Shown here one piece after another: positions 16,883 through 26,600 of a stretch of DNA of 64,000 bases. Under the pieces are notes generated by a model, which worked only from the letters and a program-made list of their open reading frames with translations, did no database searches and was not told the origin of the DNA. This DNA comes from Streptomyces canus (GTDB taxonomy: Bacteria; Actinomycetota; Actinomycetes; Streptomycetales; Streptomycetaceae). The DNA is taken from the NCBI RefSeq assembly GCF_030815415.1, contig NZ_JAUSWW010000001.1:2852001-2916000 (forward strand). The letters are read 5' to 3'. The position numbers and the translations under genes are program-made. The first letter of the stretch is position 1. Each line of letters starts with the position of its first letter.

Positions 16883-18366
16883 GCCGCCTTCGCCTCCTTC
16901 TCGGTCTTGTCGGTCTTGACGTCGGCTGTGCTCAGTTCGAAGACCGCCATCTGGGTCGGCGGTCCGACCTCGGGGTCGTCCGGCCCGACGGGCACGAACT
17001 CCACGCCGTACCCGTGCCGTTCGGCCACCGCCCGAGCCCAGGTCCGGAACTCCTCCCGCGTCCACTCGAAGCGGTGGTCGCCGTGCCGGACATGGCCGGC
17101 CGGGAGGGTCTCCCAGCGCACGTTGTACTCGACGTTCGGGGTCGTCACGAGGACGGTCCGCGGGCGGGCGGCGCCGAAGACCGCGTACTCCAGGGCGGGC
17201 AGCCGTGGCAGGTCGAGGTGCTCAATGACCTCGCTGAGCACGGCGGCGTCGTAGCCCTTGAGTCGCTTGTCCGTGTAAGCGAGCGACCCCTGGACGAGCT
17301 TGACGCGGGAGGCCTGCCGCTCCCCCATGCGGTCCAGCTTGAGCCGCCGGGAGGCGATGGTGAGCGCGCGCATCGACACGTCGACGCCCACGATCTCGGT
17401 GAACCGCACGTCCTTGAGCAGCGCCTGCACCAACTGGCCCTGCCCGCAGCCAAGGTCGAGCACCCGGGAGGCGCCGGACGCCTGGAGGGCGGCGAGGATC
17501 GCGTCCCGGCGCTGCACGGCGAGCGGGGTCGGCTTCTGTTCGTCCTCGGTCTCCGCCTCGACGGCGTTGTCGATCTCCTCGACCTCGCTGTCGTCGGCCT
17601 CGGCGAGCCGTACGAGCTCCAGGCGCTCCATCGCGGCGCGCGTGAGCGACCAGCGGCGCGACAGATAACGGCTGGTGATCAGCTTCTGCTCGGGGTGGTC
17701 GGGCAGCCAGCCCTCACCGGCCCGCAGCAGCTTGTCGACCTCGTCGGAGGCCACCCAGTAGTGCTTGGCGTCGTCGAGGACCGGCAACAGGACATAGAGG
17801 TGGCGCAGAGCCTGGGCGAGGGTCAGGGTCTGCGACTCCAGCACGAGCCGCACATACCGCGAGTCGCCCCACTCCGGGAACTGCGCGTCCAGCGCGACCG
17901 GTTCGACGGTGACCGCCCAGCCGAGCGGCTCGAACAGCTTCCGCACGAGGTCGGAGCCGCCCCGGGCGGGCAGCGCGGGTACCTCGATGCGCAGCGGCAG
18001 CGGCTGCGCGGCCCGCTCGGGGCGGGCGTTGCACACCCCGCGCATGGCGCTGGAGAACACCGCGCTCAGCGCGACGGCGAGCAGCGAGGACGCGGCGTAG
18101 GGCCGGTCGTTGACGTACTGCGCGAGCGCCGCGTCAGGAGCACCACCGCGGCCCTTGCCCTTGCCGCGCCGGACCAGCGCCACCGCGTCGACCTCCAGCA
18201 ACAGCGCCGCCGTGCAGCGCTCGGCATCGGCCTCGGGGTAGAGGACGTGTGCCGTGCCGTAGGACGTGGAGAACGCCTGTGATTTCTCGGGATGCTTGTG
18301 GAGCAGGAAGCCGAGGTCGGTCGCGGGGCGTTCGGGTGTGCCGGTGGTACTGATCGTGAGGAACAC
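16879..18366 (-). CDS. hen1: 3'-terminal RNA ribose 2'-O-methyltransferase Hen1
   Basis: A 495-residue bacterial Hen1. The N-terminal half (about 1-240) is the bacteria-specific domain that activates Pnkp ligase in characterised systems. The C-terminal half is a SAM methyltransferase with VLDLGCGQGQLVQALL (about 299-314), and the Mn-binding signature EVIEHLDLPR (about 377) and GHVRHGDHRFEWTREEF (about 425). It methylates the 2'-OH at the 3' end of cleaved RNA so that the repaired junction resists re-cleavage. It is the first gene of the operon with pnkp. The start ATG 18366 has weak ribosome-site complementarity. Confidence 0.92.
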   Translation of the reverse strand: MFLTISTTGTPERPATDLGFLLHKHPEKSQAFSTSYGTAHVLYPEADAERCTAALLLEVDAVALVRRGKGKGRGGAPDAALAQYVNDRPYAASSLLAVALSAVFSSAMRGVCNARPERAAQPLPLRIEVPALPARGGSDLVRKLFEPLGWAVTVEPVALDAQFPEWGDSRYVRLVLESQTLTLAQALRHLYVLLPVLDDAKHYWVASDEVDKLLRAGEGWLPDHPEQKLITSRYLSRRWSLTRAAMERLELVRLAEADDSEVEEIDNAVEAETEDEQKPTPLAVQRRDAILAALQASGASRVLDLGCGQGQLVQALLKDVRFTEIVGVDVSMRALTIASRRLKLDRMGERQASRVKLVQGSLAYTDKRLKGYDAAVLSEVIEHLDLPRLPALEYAVFGAARPRTVLVTTPNVEYNVRWETLPAGHVRHGDHRFEWTREEFRTWARAVAERHGYGVEFVPVGPDDPEVGPPTQMAVFELSTADVKTDKTEKEAKAA

Positions 18367-18388
18367 GGTGGTTACACCTCTGGGATCC

Positions 18389-18424
18389 TTCTGAGCTGCG
18401 GCTTCTCGCCGTTCTGAGCTGCGG
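18389..18424. promoter_or_regulatory. Two direct repeats TTCTGAGCTGCGG with 23-nt period upstream of hen1
   Basis: The 13-mer TTCTGAGCTGCGG occurs at 18389-18401 and again at 18412-18424, 23 nt apart, immediately upstream of hen1 in the 229-nt divergent gap. Two turns of helix between identical 13-mers suggest a direct-repeat operator, as used by activators of the Pnkp-Hen1 or sigma-54-like type. No known consensus is matched. The rest of the gap holds nothing else I recognise. Confidence 0.35.
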
Positions 18425-18595
18425 TGGGCCCGCTCAACGTACCTCGGGCCAGCCCGTACGTACTCTCGATTTATCGCCCGCCGGCATCCACCGCGCCCCG
18501 GGCCTCGCGAACCGTCGGGCTCCGGACGGCGGACGGCGATCGGAAACGTTCGCTAGCCTCCGGTCGACCGGGCGTTCGAGGGAGGATCCACGACT

Positions 18596-19375
18596 GTGAG
18601 CACGATCGACACCAGCAAGCCCCACTCGGCCCGCATGTACGACTACTTCCTCGGCGGGAAGGACAACTACCCGGTCGACGTGGCGGCGGCCGAGCAGGTG
18701 ACCTCGCTCTTCCCCGCCGTGAGTCAGATGGCGCGGACCAATCGCGCGTTCATGCACCGGGCCTCCCGGCTGCTGGCCGAGCGGGGCGTGCGGCAGTTCC
18801 TCGACATCGGCACCGGCATCCCGACCGAGCCGAACCTCCACCAGATAGTCCAGGCGACGGCCCCCGACGCGCGGGTGGTGTACGCGGACAACGACCCGAT
18901 CGTCCTCCGGCACGCCGAGGCCCTGCTGCACAGCGCGCCGGAGGGGAAGACCGCCTACGTCCAGGCCGATGTACGCGAACCGGGCAGGATCCTGGCGGTG
19001 GCCCGGGAGACCCTCGACTTCACCCAGCCGATCGCGCTGTCCCTGGTGGCCCTTCTGCACCTGGTCGGGGACGAGGACGAGCCGGTGCGGATCGTGCGGG
19101 AGCTGGTCGAATCCCTCGCGCCCGGCAGCTACTTGACGCTCTCGCACGCCACCGGGGACTTCGACCCGGAGACCTGGGAGCGGGTCGTGGAGGTGTACCG
19201 CAAGGGCGGTACGGCGGCACAGGTGCGCTCGCGCGAGGAGTTCTCCGGGTTCTTCACCGGGCTGGAGCTGGTGGACCCGGGTGTCGTGCTCGCGGCCCGG
19301 TGGCATCCCGATCTCGGCGCACGGCAGGGCGGCGAGGAGATCCCCCTGTATGTGGGGGTCGGGCACAAGTCCTGA
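18596..19375 (+). CDS. SAM-dependent methyltransferase (actinobacterial S-adenosyl methyltransferase family)
   Basis: A 259-residue member of the actinobacterial methyltransferase family often annotated DUF574/Methyltransf_19. The hallmark opening ...ARMYDYFLGGKDNYPVD is present, followed by motif I FLDIGTGIPTEPNLHQ (about 68-83), an acidic motif YADNDP (about 100) and LSHATGDFDPE in the second half. Streptomyces carry many paralogues with unknown substrates, frequently beside XRE regulators, but none is adjacent here. The GTG start has GGAGG at 9 nt. It lies divergently from hen1 and I see no functional link beyond position. Confidence 0.8.
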   Translation: MSTIDTSKPHSARMYDYFLGGKDNYPVDVAAAEQVTSLFPAVSQMARTNRAFMHRASRLLAERGVRQFLDIGTGIPTEPNLHQIVQATAPDARVVYADNDPIVLRHAEALLHSAPEGKTAYVQADVREPGRILAVARETLDFTQPIALSLVALLHLVGDEDEPVRIVRELVESLAPGSYLTLSHATGDFDPETWERVVEVYRKGGTAAQVRSREEFSGFFTGLELVDPGVVLAARWHPDLGARQGGEEIPLYVGVGHKS

Positions 19376-19406
19376 CGGACGGACGAAAGTCCTGACGGAG
19401 GACGAT

Positions 19407-19440
19407 CCGGCGGACCGGGCCGTGCGGCGCGGTCCGCCGG
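19407..19440. terminator. Bidirectional hairpin between convergent genes
   Basis: An 11-bp perfect stem (CCGGCGGACCG and its complement) with a 12-nt loop, followed by TCGGTCGTTTT, sits between the methyltransferase and LLM oxidoreductase stop codons. The neighbouring upstream bases also contain a short direct repeat, AGTCCTGACGGA. Confidence 0.6.
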
Positions 19441-19457
19441 TCGGTCGTTTTCCAGGG

Positions 19458-20381
19458 TTACGACAACTGCGACTGCACCTGCGCCGAGATGAGCTCCAGG
19501 TGTTCCAGATCGTGGAGGTCGAGGACCTGGAGGTAGATACGGCGGGAGCCGATCTCGGCGTAGCGGCCGATCTTGTCGACGACCTCGGCCGGGGACCCGG
19601 CGAGGCCGTTGCTCTTCAGCTCGGGCACCTCACGGCCGATCGCGGCGGCGCGGCGGGCGACCTCCTGGTCGTCCTTGCCGACGCAGACCACGAGGGCGTT
19701 GGAGTACGTCAGCTCCTCGCCCTTGCGGCCGGCCTCCTCGGCGGCGGCGCGCACCCGGGCGAACTGGCGCTCGCTGTCCTCGACCGAGCCGAAGGGCATG
19801 TTGAACTCGTCGGCGTACTTCGCGGCCAGCGCCGGGGTACGGGAGGGGCCGTGGCCGCCGACGAGGACGGGGATCTTCGCCTGGGCCGGCTTGGGCAGCG
19901 CGGGCGAGTCGGTGAGGTCGTAGTACTTGCCGTGGAAGTCGAAGGTGCTGCCGGCCTCGGTCGCCCAGAGCCCGGTGACGATCTCCAGCTGCTCCTCCAG
20001 GCGGCCGAACTTCTCCTTCGGGAAGGGGATGCCGTACGCCTTGTGCTCCTCCTCGAACCAGCCCGCGCCCAGGCCCAGTTCGACGCGGCCGCCGGACATC
20101 TGGTCGATCTGCGCGACCTGGATGGCGAGCACGCCGGGCAGCCGGAAGGTACCGGCGGTCATCAGCGTGCCGAGGCGGATGCGCTTGGTCTCGCGGGCCA
20201 GGCCGGCGAGGGTGATCCAGGCGTCGGTGGGGCCGGGCAGGCCGTCCGCGGAGCCCATCTTCAGATAGTGGTCCGACCGGAAGAAGGCGTCGAAGCCAAG
20301 GTCCTCGGTGGCCTTGGCGACCGTGAGAAGGGTGTCGTAGGTGGCCCCCTGCTGGGGCTCGGTGAAGATGCGAAGATCCAT
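19458..20381 (-). CDS. LLM class F420-dependent oxidoreductase
   Basis: A 307-residue TIM-barrel protein of the luciferase-like monooxygenase superfamily, most similar in layout to F420-dependent members common in Actinobacteria. Family features are AKATEDLGFDAFFRSDHY, TLAGLARETKRIRLGTLMTAGTFR, the GRVELGLGAGWFEEEHKAYGIPFP stretch, and PVLVGGHGPSRTPALAAKYADEFN. It should reduce or oxidise a small organic substrate with F420H2 or FMN; the substrate is unknown. ATG 20381 is preferred because AGGA lies 7 nt upstream; GTG 20396 would add five residues. The 246 nt upstream contain no gene. Confidence 0.82.
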   Translation of the reverse strand: MDLRIFTEPQQGATYDTLLTVAKATEDLGFDAFFRSDHYLKMGSADGLPGPTDAWITLAGLARETKRIRLGTLMTAGTFRLPGVLAIQVAQIDQMSGGRVELGLGAGWFEEEHKAYGIPFPKEKFGRLEEQLEIVTGLWATEAGSTFDFHGKYYDLTDSPALPKPAQAKIPVLVGGHGPSRTPALAAKYADEFNMPFGSVEDSERQFARVRAAAEEAGRKGEELTYSNALVVCVGKDDQEVARRAAAIGREVPELKSNGLAGSPAEVVDKIGRYAEIGSRRIYLQVLDLHDLEHLELISAQVQSQLS

Positions 20382-20627
20382 ACCTCCATCCTGCACGCCG
20401 TCCCGCCGGTCGACCCCACCCGCCCCCGCCGTCCCTCCCCTGCCCGGTCGGGTGAAATTCCGTCAACGCGGCGCACGGGGGCTGCCCGGGCCAGTGACCC
20501 GGCGAAGGTGATGATCGTTGCTCGGGCGGAGCGGGACCGACCGGTCAGCCAAAGGGTTTGCTGCAGCAGATGGAAGAGCTGATGAGGGGAGCTGTCGCTC
20601 ACCCCGGGGTCCGGATCCGCTGAGCGC

Positions 20628-21098
20628 TCACCCCGCCTCCCGCTCCGGTAACACCTGATCCCGGTCCGCGAGCTTGTTGAGCATCTCCAGGACGCGGTCC
20701 CGGGACTCGTCCGCCGCGTCGATCGCCTCCATGCACTGCCAGTACGTGCCCTCGTCGTCCACGGCGCAGGCGAGGCCGACGAGGGCGATGCCCACCTCGC
20801 CGAGCAGGCCGCCGAGGCAGAGCAGAACCTGGCGGGCGTCGCCCAGTTCGGTGAGCTGGGCGGCGCGCAGGTCGGCGGTGTCCAGGTCGGGACGGTCCAG
20901 AACACCGCAGCCTCTGCCCGCCAGTTCGGTCAACCCCAGTGCCTCGCCGCGGAGTCGGGGAGGGCCGGAGACCGCCAGCCTGCTGCCTATCGCCTGGGCC
21001 AGCGCCTGCGCCTGCCACACCTCCGTCAGCACCTGAGGCGCCGCGCCGCTCCCCGCGAGGGCCCGCCTGCTCGTCACTATGAGCCGCACCGCATCCAT
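20628..21098 (-). CDS. DUF6099 family protein
   Basis: A 156-residue mostly helical protein beginning MDAVRLIVTSRRALA, with EVWQAQALAQAIGSRLA and LVGLACAVDDEGTYWQCMEAIDAADESRDRVLEML. It matches what I recall of DUF6099, a Streptomyces family without a known function. There is no signal peptide, membrane segment or catalytic motif. The gene stands alone, with about 180 nt to the next gene upstream on the same strand. Start ATG 21098 lacks an obvious strong ribosome site. Confidence 0.65.
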   Translation of the reverse strand: MDAVRLIVTSRRALAGSGAAPQVLTEVWQAQALAQAIGSRLAVSGPPRLRGEALGLTELAGRGCGVLDRPDLDTADLRAAQLTELGDARQVLLCLGGLLGEVGIALVGLACAVDDEGTYWQCMEAIDAADESRDRVLEMLNKLADRDQVLPEREAG

Positions 21099-21278
21099 GC
21101 GCTGCCCCCGTCTGCCGCCCGAACTCCGCTATCCACTACCCAGAGTGAGGGTGAGCGGGACGAAAAGCCAGAGGAAGGCGGAAATCTGTGGACAACGAAT
21201 CGATTTCGGGCCGGATTTTGACTCCGGAGAGTGAAAACGGACCGAGCTGCTCCCTGTGAACCGGAGTTGCCGCCCTTG

Positions 21279-21605
21279 CTACGGCGCCGGAAACCGCCGC
21301 TCGTTCCGGTCGATCTTCGCGTCCAGTGCCGCCAGCGGGTCGATGCCCAGCACCTCGCACAGTTGCAGCAGATACGCGAGCACGTCGGCGACCTCGTCCG
21401 TGACCCGGTGCGCGGTGTCGGCGTCGTCCATGACGCGGGCCGACTCCTCCGGGGTCAACCACTGGAAGATCTCGACGAGTTCGGAGGCCTCCACACTGAG
21501 CGCGGCGACGAGGTTCTTGGGGGTGTGGTACGGCTGCCAGTGGCGCGCCGCCGCGAACTCGGCCAGCCTGCGCTGCAGTTTCGCCACATCGAGAGGGTCT
21601 GTCAC
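21279..21605 (-). CDS. MazG-like nucleotide pyrophosphohydrolase
   Basis: A 108-residue all-alpha NTP pyrophosphohydrolase of the MazG-like/dCTPase type. The metal-binding acidic motif is seen in ALSVEASELVEIFQWLT (E-x-x-E) and DEVADVLAYLLQLCEVLG (D/E-x-x-D). The HTPKNLVAALSVEAS stretch is typical of the short single-domain form. It hydrolyses non-canonical or damaged NTPs to NMP. GTG 21605 overlaps the stop of the upstream ATPase gene by 4 nt (GTGA), so the products are coupled and may act in one pathway, for example nucleotide pool sanitation under stress. Confidence 0.85.
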   Translation of the reverse strand: MTDPLDVAKLQRRLAEFAAARHWQPYHTPKNLVAALSVEASELVEIFQWLTPEESARVMDDADTAHRVTDEVADVLAYLLQLCEVLGIDPLAALDAKIDRNERRFPAP

Positions 21606-22960
21606 GGGTCCAGGTGTACCACCGTGAGCCCCTCGGTCCTCGTGGCCCAGGACGCGTCGGTCGCCGTGCCGAGCAGCCGGATGTGCCCGCGGTCGCACAT
21701 CCGGGCGGCGAGCCCCAGGAGTTCGTCCCGCTGGCGCGGGTCCAGCCGCCGGTCGAGCCCGTCGGCGAGCACGGTGAGCGTCTGCATCGCCGCGGGCACC
21801 TCACCGGCGGGATCGACCTCCAGGACGCCGGGTCCGGTGAAGAGCACGAGGGCGAGCGCGAGGTACCTCAGCTCGCCGTCGCCGAGCCGTGCGAGTTCCG
21901 TACGGGCACCCTCGCCGCGGTCGAGCACGGCCCGGACCCTGCCGTCGCCGAGCAGTTCGGCGAGGACGTCCGCCACCGGGCCCGCGCATCCGGTGTGCAC
22001 CGCCGCGACGAACTGCGCGTGGCGGCGGCCGCATTCGGAGCGGGTGCGCCACAGCACGTCGGCGAGGTTGTCGCAGCCGCCGAGGAGGCGCCCGGAGCCG
22101 GTGGGCACCGGGGTGCGCATCCGGTCGGGGCGGGGGTCGCAGGCGAACACGGAACGCAGGGCGACGACCATTTGTTCGGCGGCGGCGAGCACCCGGCGCT
22201 GGCCCTCGGTCTTGCCGGCCACCCTCAACGGGAGCAGTGCGGTGCCGAGCCGGTCGTCCGGGAGCGGGGCGCGGGTCACCGGCGCGGAGCCGGCCGTGTG
22301 CCAGGCGGCCTGTACGGCCCGTCGCGAGGGGTCGCGCAGCGCCGTCTCCAGCAGGACCTGTCCGCCGACGGCCAGCCGCTCCCCCACGACCCGGAGCTCG
22401 GGCTCGGCCTGCACGGCGACGTCGAGCCGGACCGGCCCCTCGGGCCCGTGCGTCGTGCACCCGATCCGAAACCCGCGCCGCCGCTGCGCGTCGGGCCGCG
22501 CCCACTCCGGCACACACGCGAGCGGATCGGGAAACACCTCCCCGAGCTCCGCCCCGGCGGCAAGCCGCGCCAGCGCCTCGTACGCCCGCAGCGCACTCGA
22601 CTTGCCGGATCCGCTGGGCCCGACGAGAAGGGTGAGAGGACCCATCGGAAAGCTCGCCCGCCGGTGCGAGGCGAAGGCGGACAACCGCAGCTCGGTGAGG
22701 TGGGGGCGACTGGGGTGGTGACCGGCCGCGACACGGACGCCGGGCGAGCCGGGCAGCGGCGCCGCCGGGCCGTCCCCGGCGGACACCCTCGGGGGCCTCT
22801 CGGCGGACGACTCCGCACGTCTCGCGGCCGCCGATTCGCCGGACGCCCCTGGATGCTCCCCGTCACCCCCCGACCGCCCCTGGGACGGCACCCGCCGGTC
22901 ACTGGAAGCCTCCGGAACCGCATGAGCCGCAGAACCCGCCGGCACAGAAGTCACGCACAT
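21602..22960 (-). CDS. AAA/ABC-type ATPase with disordered N-terminal extension
   Basis: A 452-residue P-loop ATPase of the RecF/SMC-like AAA_21 group. The N-terminal ~85 residues are Ser/Ala/Gly/Pro-rich and probably disordered. The ATPase core begins LTELRLSAFASHRRASFPMG and has Walker A LLVGPSGSGKSSALRAYE (about 112-129). Near the end, ELARLGDGELRYLALALVLF looks like the signature helix and TGPGVLEVDPAGEVPAAMQ like a Walker B/D-loop equivalent. No transmembrane region or transporter partner is seen, so a DNA-repair or defence-like role is more likely than transport. It is coupled to the MazG-like pyrophosphohydrolase. Confidence 0.7.
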   Translation of the reverse strand: MCVTSVPAGSAAHAVPEASSDRRVPSQGRSGGDGEHPGASGESAAARRAESSAERPPRVSAGDGPAAPLPGSPGVRVAAGHHPSRPHLTELRLSAFASHRRASFPMGPLTLLVGPSGSGKSSALRAYEALARLAAGAELGEVFPDPLACVPEWARPDAQRRRGFRIGCTTHGPEGPVRLDVAVQAEPELRVVGERLAVGGQVLLETALRDPSRRAVQAAWHTAGSAPVTRAPLPDDRLGTALLPLRVAGKTEGQRRVLAAAEQMVVALRSVFACDPRPDRMRTPVPTGSGRLLGGCDNLADVLWRTRSECGRRHAQFVAAVHTGCAGPVADVLAELLGDGRVRAVLDRGEGARTELARLGDGELRYLALALVLFTGPGVLEVDPAGEVPAAMQTLTVLADGLDRRLDPRQRDELLGLAARMCDRGHIRLLGTATDASWATRTEGLTVVHLDP

Positions 22961-23034
22961 GTCCGGACCGTAAGCCTCCGGAACAAGGCGAACCGTTCCG
23001 CCGGGCGCCGCTTCCTACGATCGGGGGACCGGGC

Positions 23035-23424
23035 TCAGGCGCTGGGGGCGCCCGCGGTCTCCATCAGGCCGCTGACCTCGGTGCCGGGCGGGGTCAGCAG
23101 GAAGACGTTGCGGTCCACGCGGTGCATGCCGCTGGCGAGACCGAAGACGACTCCCGTACTGAAGTCGAGGACCCGTTTGGCGACCTCGCCCTCCGCCCCG
23201 GTCAGGTCGAGCAGCACCGGAATGCCCGCCATCAGGGTCTCGGCGACCTCGCGGGCGTCGCCGAAGACATTCACCCTCAGCACGACGAAGCGGCGGCGCG
23301 GTTCCGTCACCGCTTCGGGCGGCACCCGGTGGTCCACCGCGGACGGCCAGGCGTCCCGGCCGCGCAACGGAACGACCTGGGCGAGCCCTTCCCACTGTTC
23401 ATCGGTGACGTCGTACCTGCTCAC
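23035..23424 (-). CDS. sepF: SepF-like cell division protein (paralogue)
   Basis: A 129-residue protein with the SepF core: RRRFVVLRVNVFGDAREVAETLMAGIPVLLDLTGAEGEVAKRVLDFSTGVVFGLASGMHRVDRNVFLLTPP (read here only as landmarks FGDAREVAETL, PVLLDLTG, RVLDFSTGVVFGL and FLLTPPGTEVS). SepF polymerises and links FtsZ to the membrane. This copy stands alone, away from any ftsZ/dcw cluster, and has a short N-terminal region, so it is one of the additional Streptomyces SepF paralogues and not the main division protein. GTG 23424 follows a G-rich ribosome site. A role in sporulation septation is plausible but unproven. Confidence 0.8.
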   Translation of the reverse strand: MSRYDVTDEQWEGLAQVVPLRGRDAWPSAVDHRVPPEAVTEPRRRFVVLRVNVFGDAREVAETLMAGIPVLLDLTGAEGEVAKRVLDFSTGVVFGLASGMHRVDRNVFLLTPPGTEVSGLMETAGAPSA

Positions 23425-23563
23425 CGGTTCCCCCCGGACTCGCTCGCCTTGATTGCCTGCACCGGCCAATTCTTACGCCAAGTCACCCGTTCGGCCCAAC
23501 AGCGACACGGACCGCGACAGACCCGCCCCCTCACATCGCGCCACGAACGGCTGTGTGTCCGAC

Positions 23564-23602
23564 GTAACTCCTCATGATCAAGCCATGTGACATCGGCGTA
23601 AT
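23564..23602 (+). promoter_or_regulatory. Possible GlnR-type site upstream of nitrate reductase
   Basis: GTAAC-N6-TGATC followed by GTGAC-N6-GTAAT (23564-23602) resembles the paired a/b-site layout of Streptomyces GlnR boxes (gTnAC-n6-GaAAC). Two of four half-sites fit well and two poorly. The position 52-90 nt before the nasA-type gene suits nitrogen control of nitrate assimilation. Confidence 0.35.
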
Positions 23603-23653
23603 GGGCGATTCGTACGCTCTGGGGGCAAGAACCGACCGCGGAAAGGGCCCCGT

Positions 23654-26600
23654 GTGACCCCCACCACTCCCACGTCCCAGGTGCGCTCGGTCTGCTCCTA
23701 CTGCGGAGTGGGCTGCGGCATCCTGCTGGACGTCGGCATGGGGCCCGACGGGCGGCGTACGGTCCTGAAGGCCACCGGTGACAAAGCGCACCCGGCGAAC
23801 GCGGGGCGGCTGTGCACCAAGGGCGCCACCACGGCCGAGATGCTCTCCGCGCCCGGGAGGCTGACCACGGCGCTGGTCCGGGACGACCGCGGTGCGGAGC
23901 CGGTCCCGGCGCCCATGGCCGACGCCATAGCCGAGACCGCGCGGCGGCTGCGCGCGATCATCGACGAGCACGGCCCGGACTCGGTCGCCTTCTATGTGTC
24001 CGGGCAGATGAGCCTGGAGGCCCAGTACCTCACCAACAAGCTCGCCAAGGGCTTCGTCCGCACCAATCAGATCGAGTCGAACTCCCGGCTGTGCATGGCC
24101 AGCGCCGGGGCCGGTTACAAGCTGTCGCTGGGCGCCGACGGGCCGCCCGGCTCGTACGAGGACTTCGACCGGGCCGATGCCTTCCTCGTCATCGGGTCGA
24201 ACATGGCCGACTGCCATCCGATCCTCTTCCTGCGGATGATGGAGCGGGTCAAGGCGGGCGCGAAGCTGATCGTCGTCGATCCGCGGCGCACCGCGACGGC
24301 CGCCAAAGCCGATCTGTTTCTGCAGCTCAAGCCGGGTACCGACCTCGCGCTGCTGAATGGTCTGCTGCACCTTCTGGTCGAGGAGGGGCACACCGACCCC
24401 GAGTTCGTCGCCGCCCACACCGAGGGCTGGGAGGCGATGCCGGAGTTCCTCGCCGACTACGCGCCCGACGTCGTCGCCGAGATCACGGGACTGGACGAGG
24501 ACGACCTTCGCGAGGCCGCCCGGCTCATTGGCTCGGCCAGTGAGTGGATGAGCCTGTGGACCATGGGCCTCAACCAGTCCACGCACGGCACCTGGAACAC
24601 CAACGCCCTGGTCAACCTGCATCTGGCGACCGGCGCCATCTGCCGTCCCGGCAGCGGCCCCTTCTCCCTCACCGGCCAGCCGAACGCCATGGGCGGGCGC
24701 GAGATGGGGTACATGGGGCCCGGTCTCCCCGGTCAGCGGTCCGTCCTCGTCGACTCCGAGAGGGAGTTCGTCGAGGAGCTCTGGGAGCTGCCCGCGGGCA
24801 CCGTCCGCAAGGACGGCGTCGGCAAGGGCACCGTCGAGATGTTCCAGAAGATGGCCGACGGCGAGATCAAGGCCTGCTGGATCATCTGCACCAACCCGGT
24901 CGCCTCGGTCGCCAACCGCCGTACCGTCATCGAGGGCCTGGAGGCCGCCGAGTTCGTCGTCACCCAGGACGTGTTCGGGGAGACGGAGACCAATGCCTAC
25001 GCCGATGTCGTGCTCCCCGGGGCGATGTGGACCGAGGGCGAGGGCGTCTTCGTCAACAGCGAGCGCAACCTCACCCTGACCCAGCCGGTCGCCGATCCGC
25101 CGGGCGAGGCGATGGCGGACTGGCGGATCATCGCGGCGGTCGCGCGGGAGCTGGGGTACGCGAAGGGGTTCTCGTACGACAGCGCCGAGCAGGTCTTCGA
25201 GGAGATCCGGCGGGCCTGGAACCCCGTCACGGGGTGGGACCTGCGCGGGGTGACCTACGAGCGGCTGCGGGAGACCCCCGTGCAGTGGCCGGCCGCCGAG
25301 GGCGGGCCCGCCCGCAATCCGATCCGGTACGTCAGCGGCGACGAGCTGCGCTTTCCCACCGCGAGCGGCCGGGCCGTCTTCCACGCGCGGCCGCACATAC
25401 CGGCCGCGGAGATGCCGGACGACGACTTCCCCTTCGTGCTGAACACGGGGCGGGTGCAGCACCAGTGGCACACGCTGACCAAGACCGGCAGGGTCGCCAA
25501 GCTCAACAAGCTGAACCCCGGGCCGTTCGTGGAACTGCACCCCGAGGACGCCGGCGCGCTGGGGATCGCCGAGGGCGACCGGGTGGAGGTGGCCTCGCGG
25601 CGCGGGCGGGCGGTGCTGCCCGCGGTGGTGACGGACCGGGTGCGGCCGGGGTGCTGTTTCGCACCGTTCCACTGGAACGACCTCTTCGGCGAGTATCTGA
25701 GCGTCAACGCCGTGACCAGCGACGCGGTGGACCCGATCTCCTTCCAGCCGGAGTTCAAGGTGTGCGCGGTGTCGCTGACCCGGGTCTCCGCCGCTCCCGC
25801 GCCCGCGCCGGTGCCCGCACCCGCGGTCATCGTCCCCACCTCCGTCACCCCCGGCGCCGACCCCTTCGGCCTCGCCCCCGCCCCGCCGCCCGTCCTGACC
25901 GCCCAGGAGCGCCTGTACCTGACCGGCTTCCTCGCGGGCATCGACTCCGGCGCCCCCGGCGTCCCGGTGCTGCCGCCGGACGCGCCGTTCAGCCCCGAGC
26001 ACGCGCTGTGGGTCAACGGCGTGCTGGCCGGCATGTACTCGCGGACGGCCCAGGCGCCCCGCACGCAGCCCGGCCGTGAGGTGGTCGTGCTGTGGGCCTC
26101 GCAGACCGGGAACGCGGAGGAGTTCGCCGGTGCCGTCGCCGACCGGCTCTCCGCCAGCGGACACCGCCCCCTGCTGGTCGGCATGGACGACACCGACCCC
26201 GGCGCGCTGCCCCGGGGCGCCGACCTGCTGCTGGTCACCAGCACCTTCGGTGACGGCGACGCGCCCGACAACGGCTCCGGCTTCTGGGACCGGCTCGCCG
26301 CCGAGCAGGCTCCGCGTCTGGACGGGGTCCGCTACTCCGTCCTGGCCTTCGGCGACTCCTCGTACGACGACTTCTGCGGCCACGGGCGACGGCTCGACGA
26401 CCGCCTCGACGAACTGGGCGGGGTGCGGCTGGCGCCGCGTACCGACTGCGAGCCGGACTTCGAGCCGTCCGCGGATGCCTGGCTGGACGAGGTGCTCTCC
26501 GCGCTGGGCAGCGAGACCGGTACCCCGCCCACCGCCACCACCGAGGCGCCGAAGAGGCCCGCCCGCTCCCCCAGGCCCGCCGCCACCACCGCCCGCCTCG

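Noticed and set aside
14396..17254. Long plus-strand open frame opposite pnkp and hen1
   Set aside because: Same GC-bias effect; pnkp and hen1 on the minus strand carry all catalytic motifs.
21187..21195. TGTGGACAA, the reverse complement of the Streptomyces DnaA box TTGTCCACA
   Set aside because: A single box without neighbours, AT-rich region or dnaA/dnaN context; a chance 9-mer is likely, so it is not an origin.
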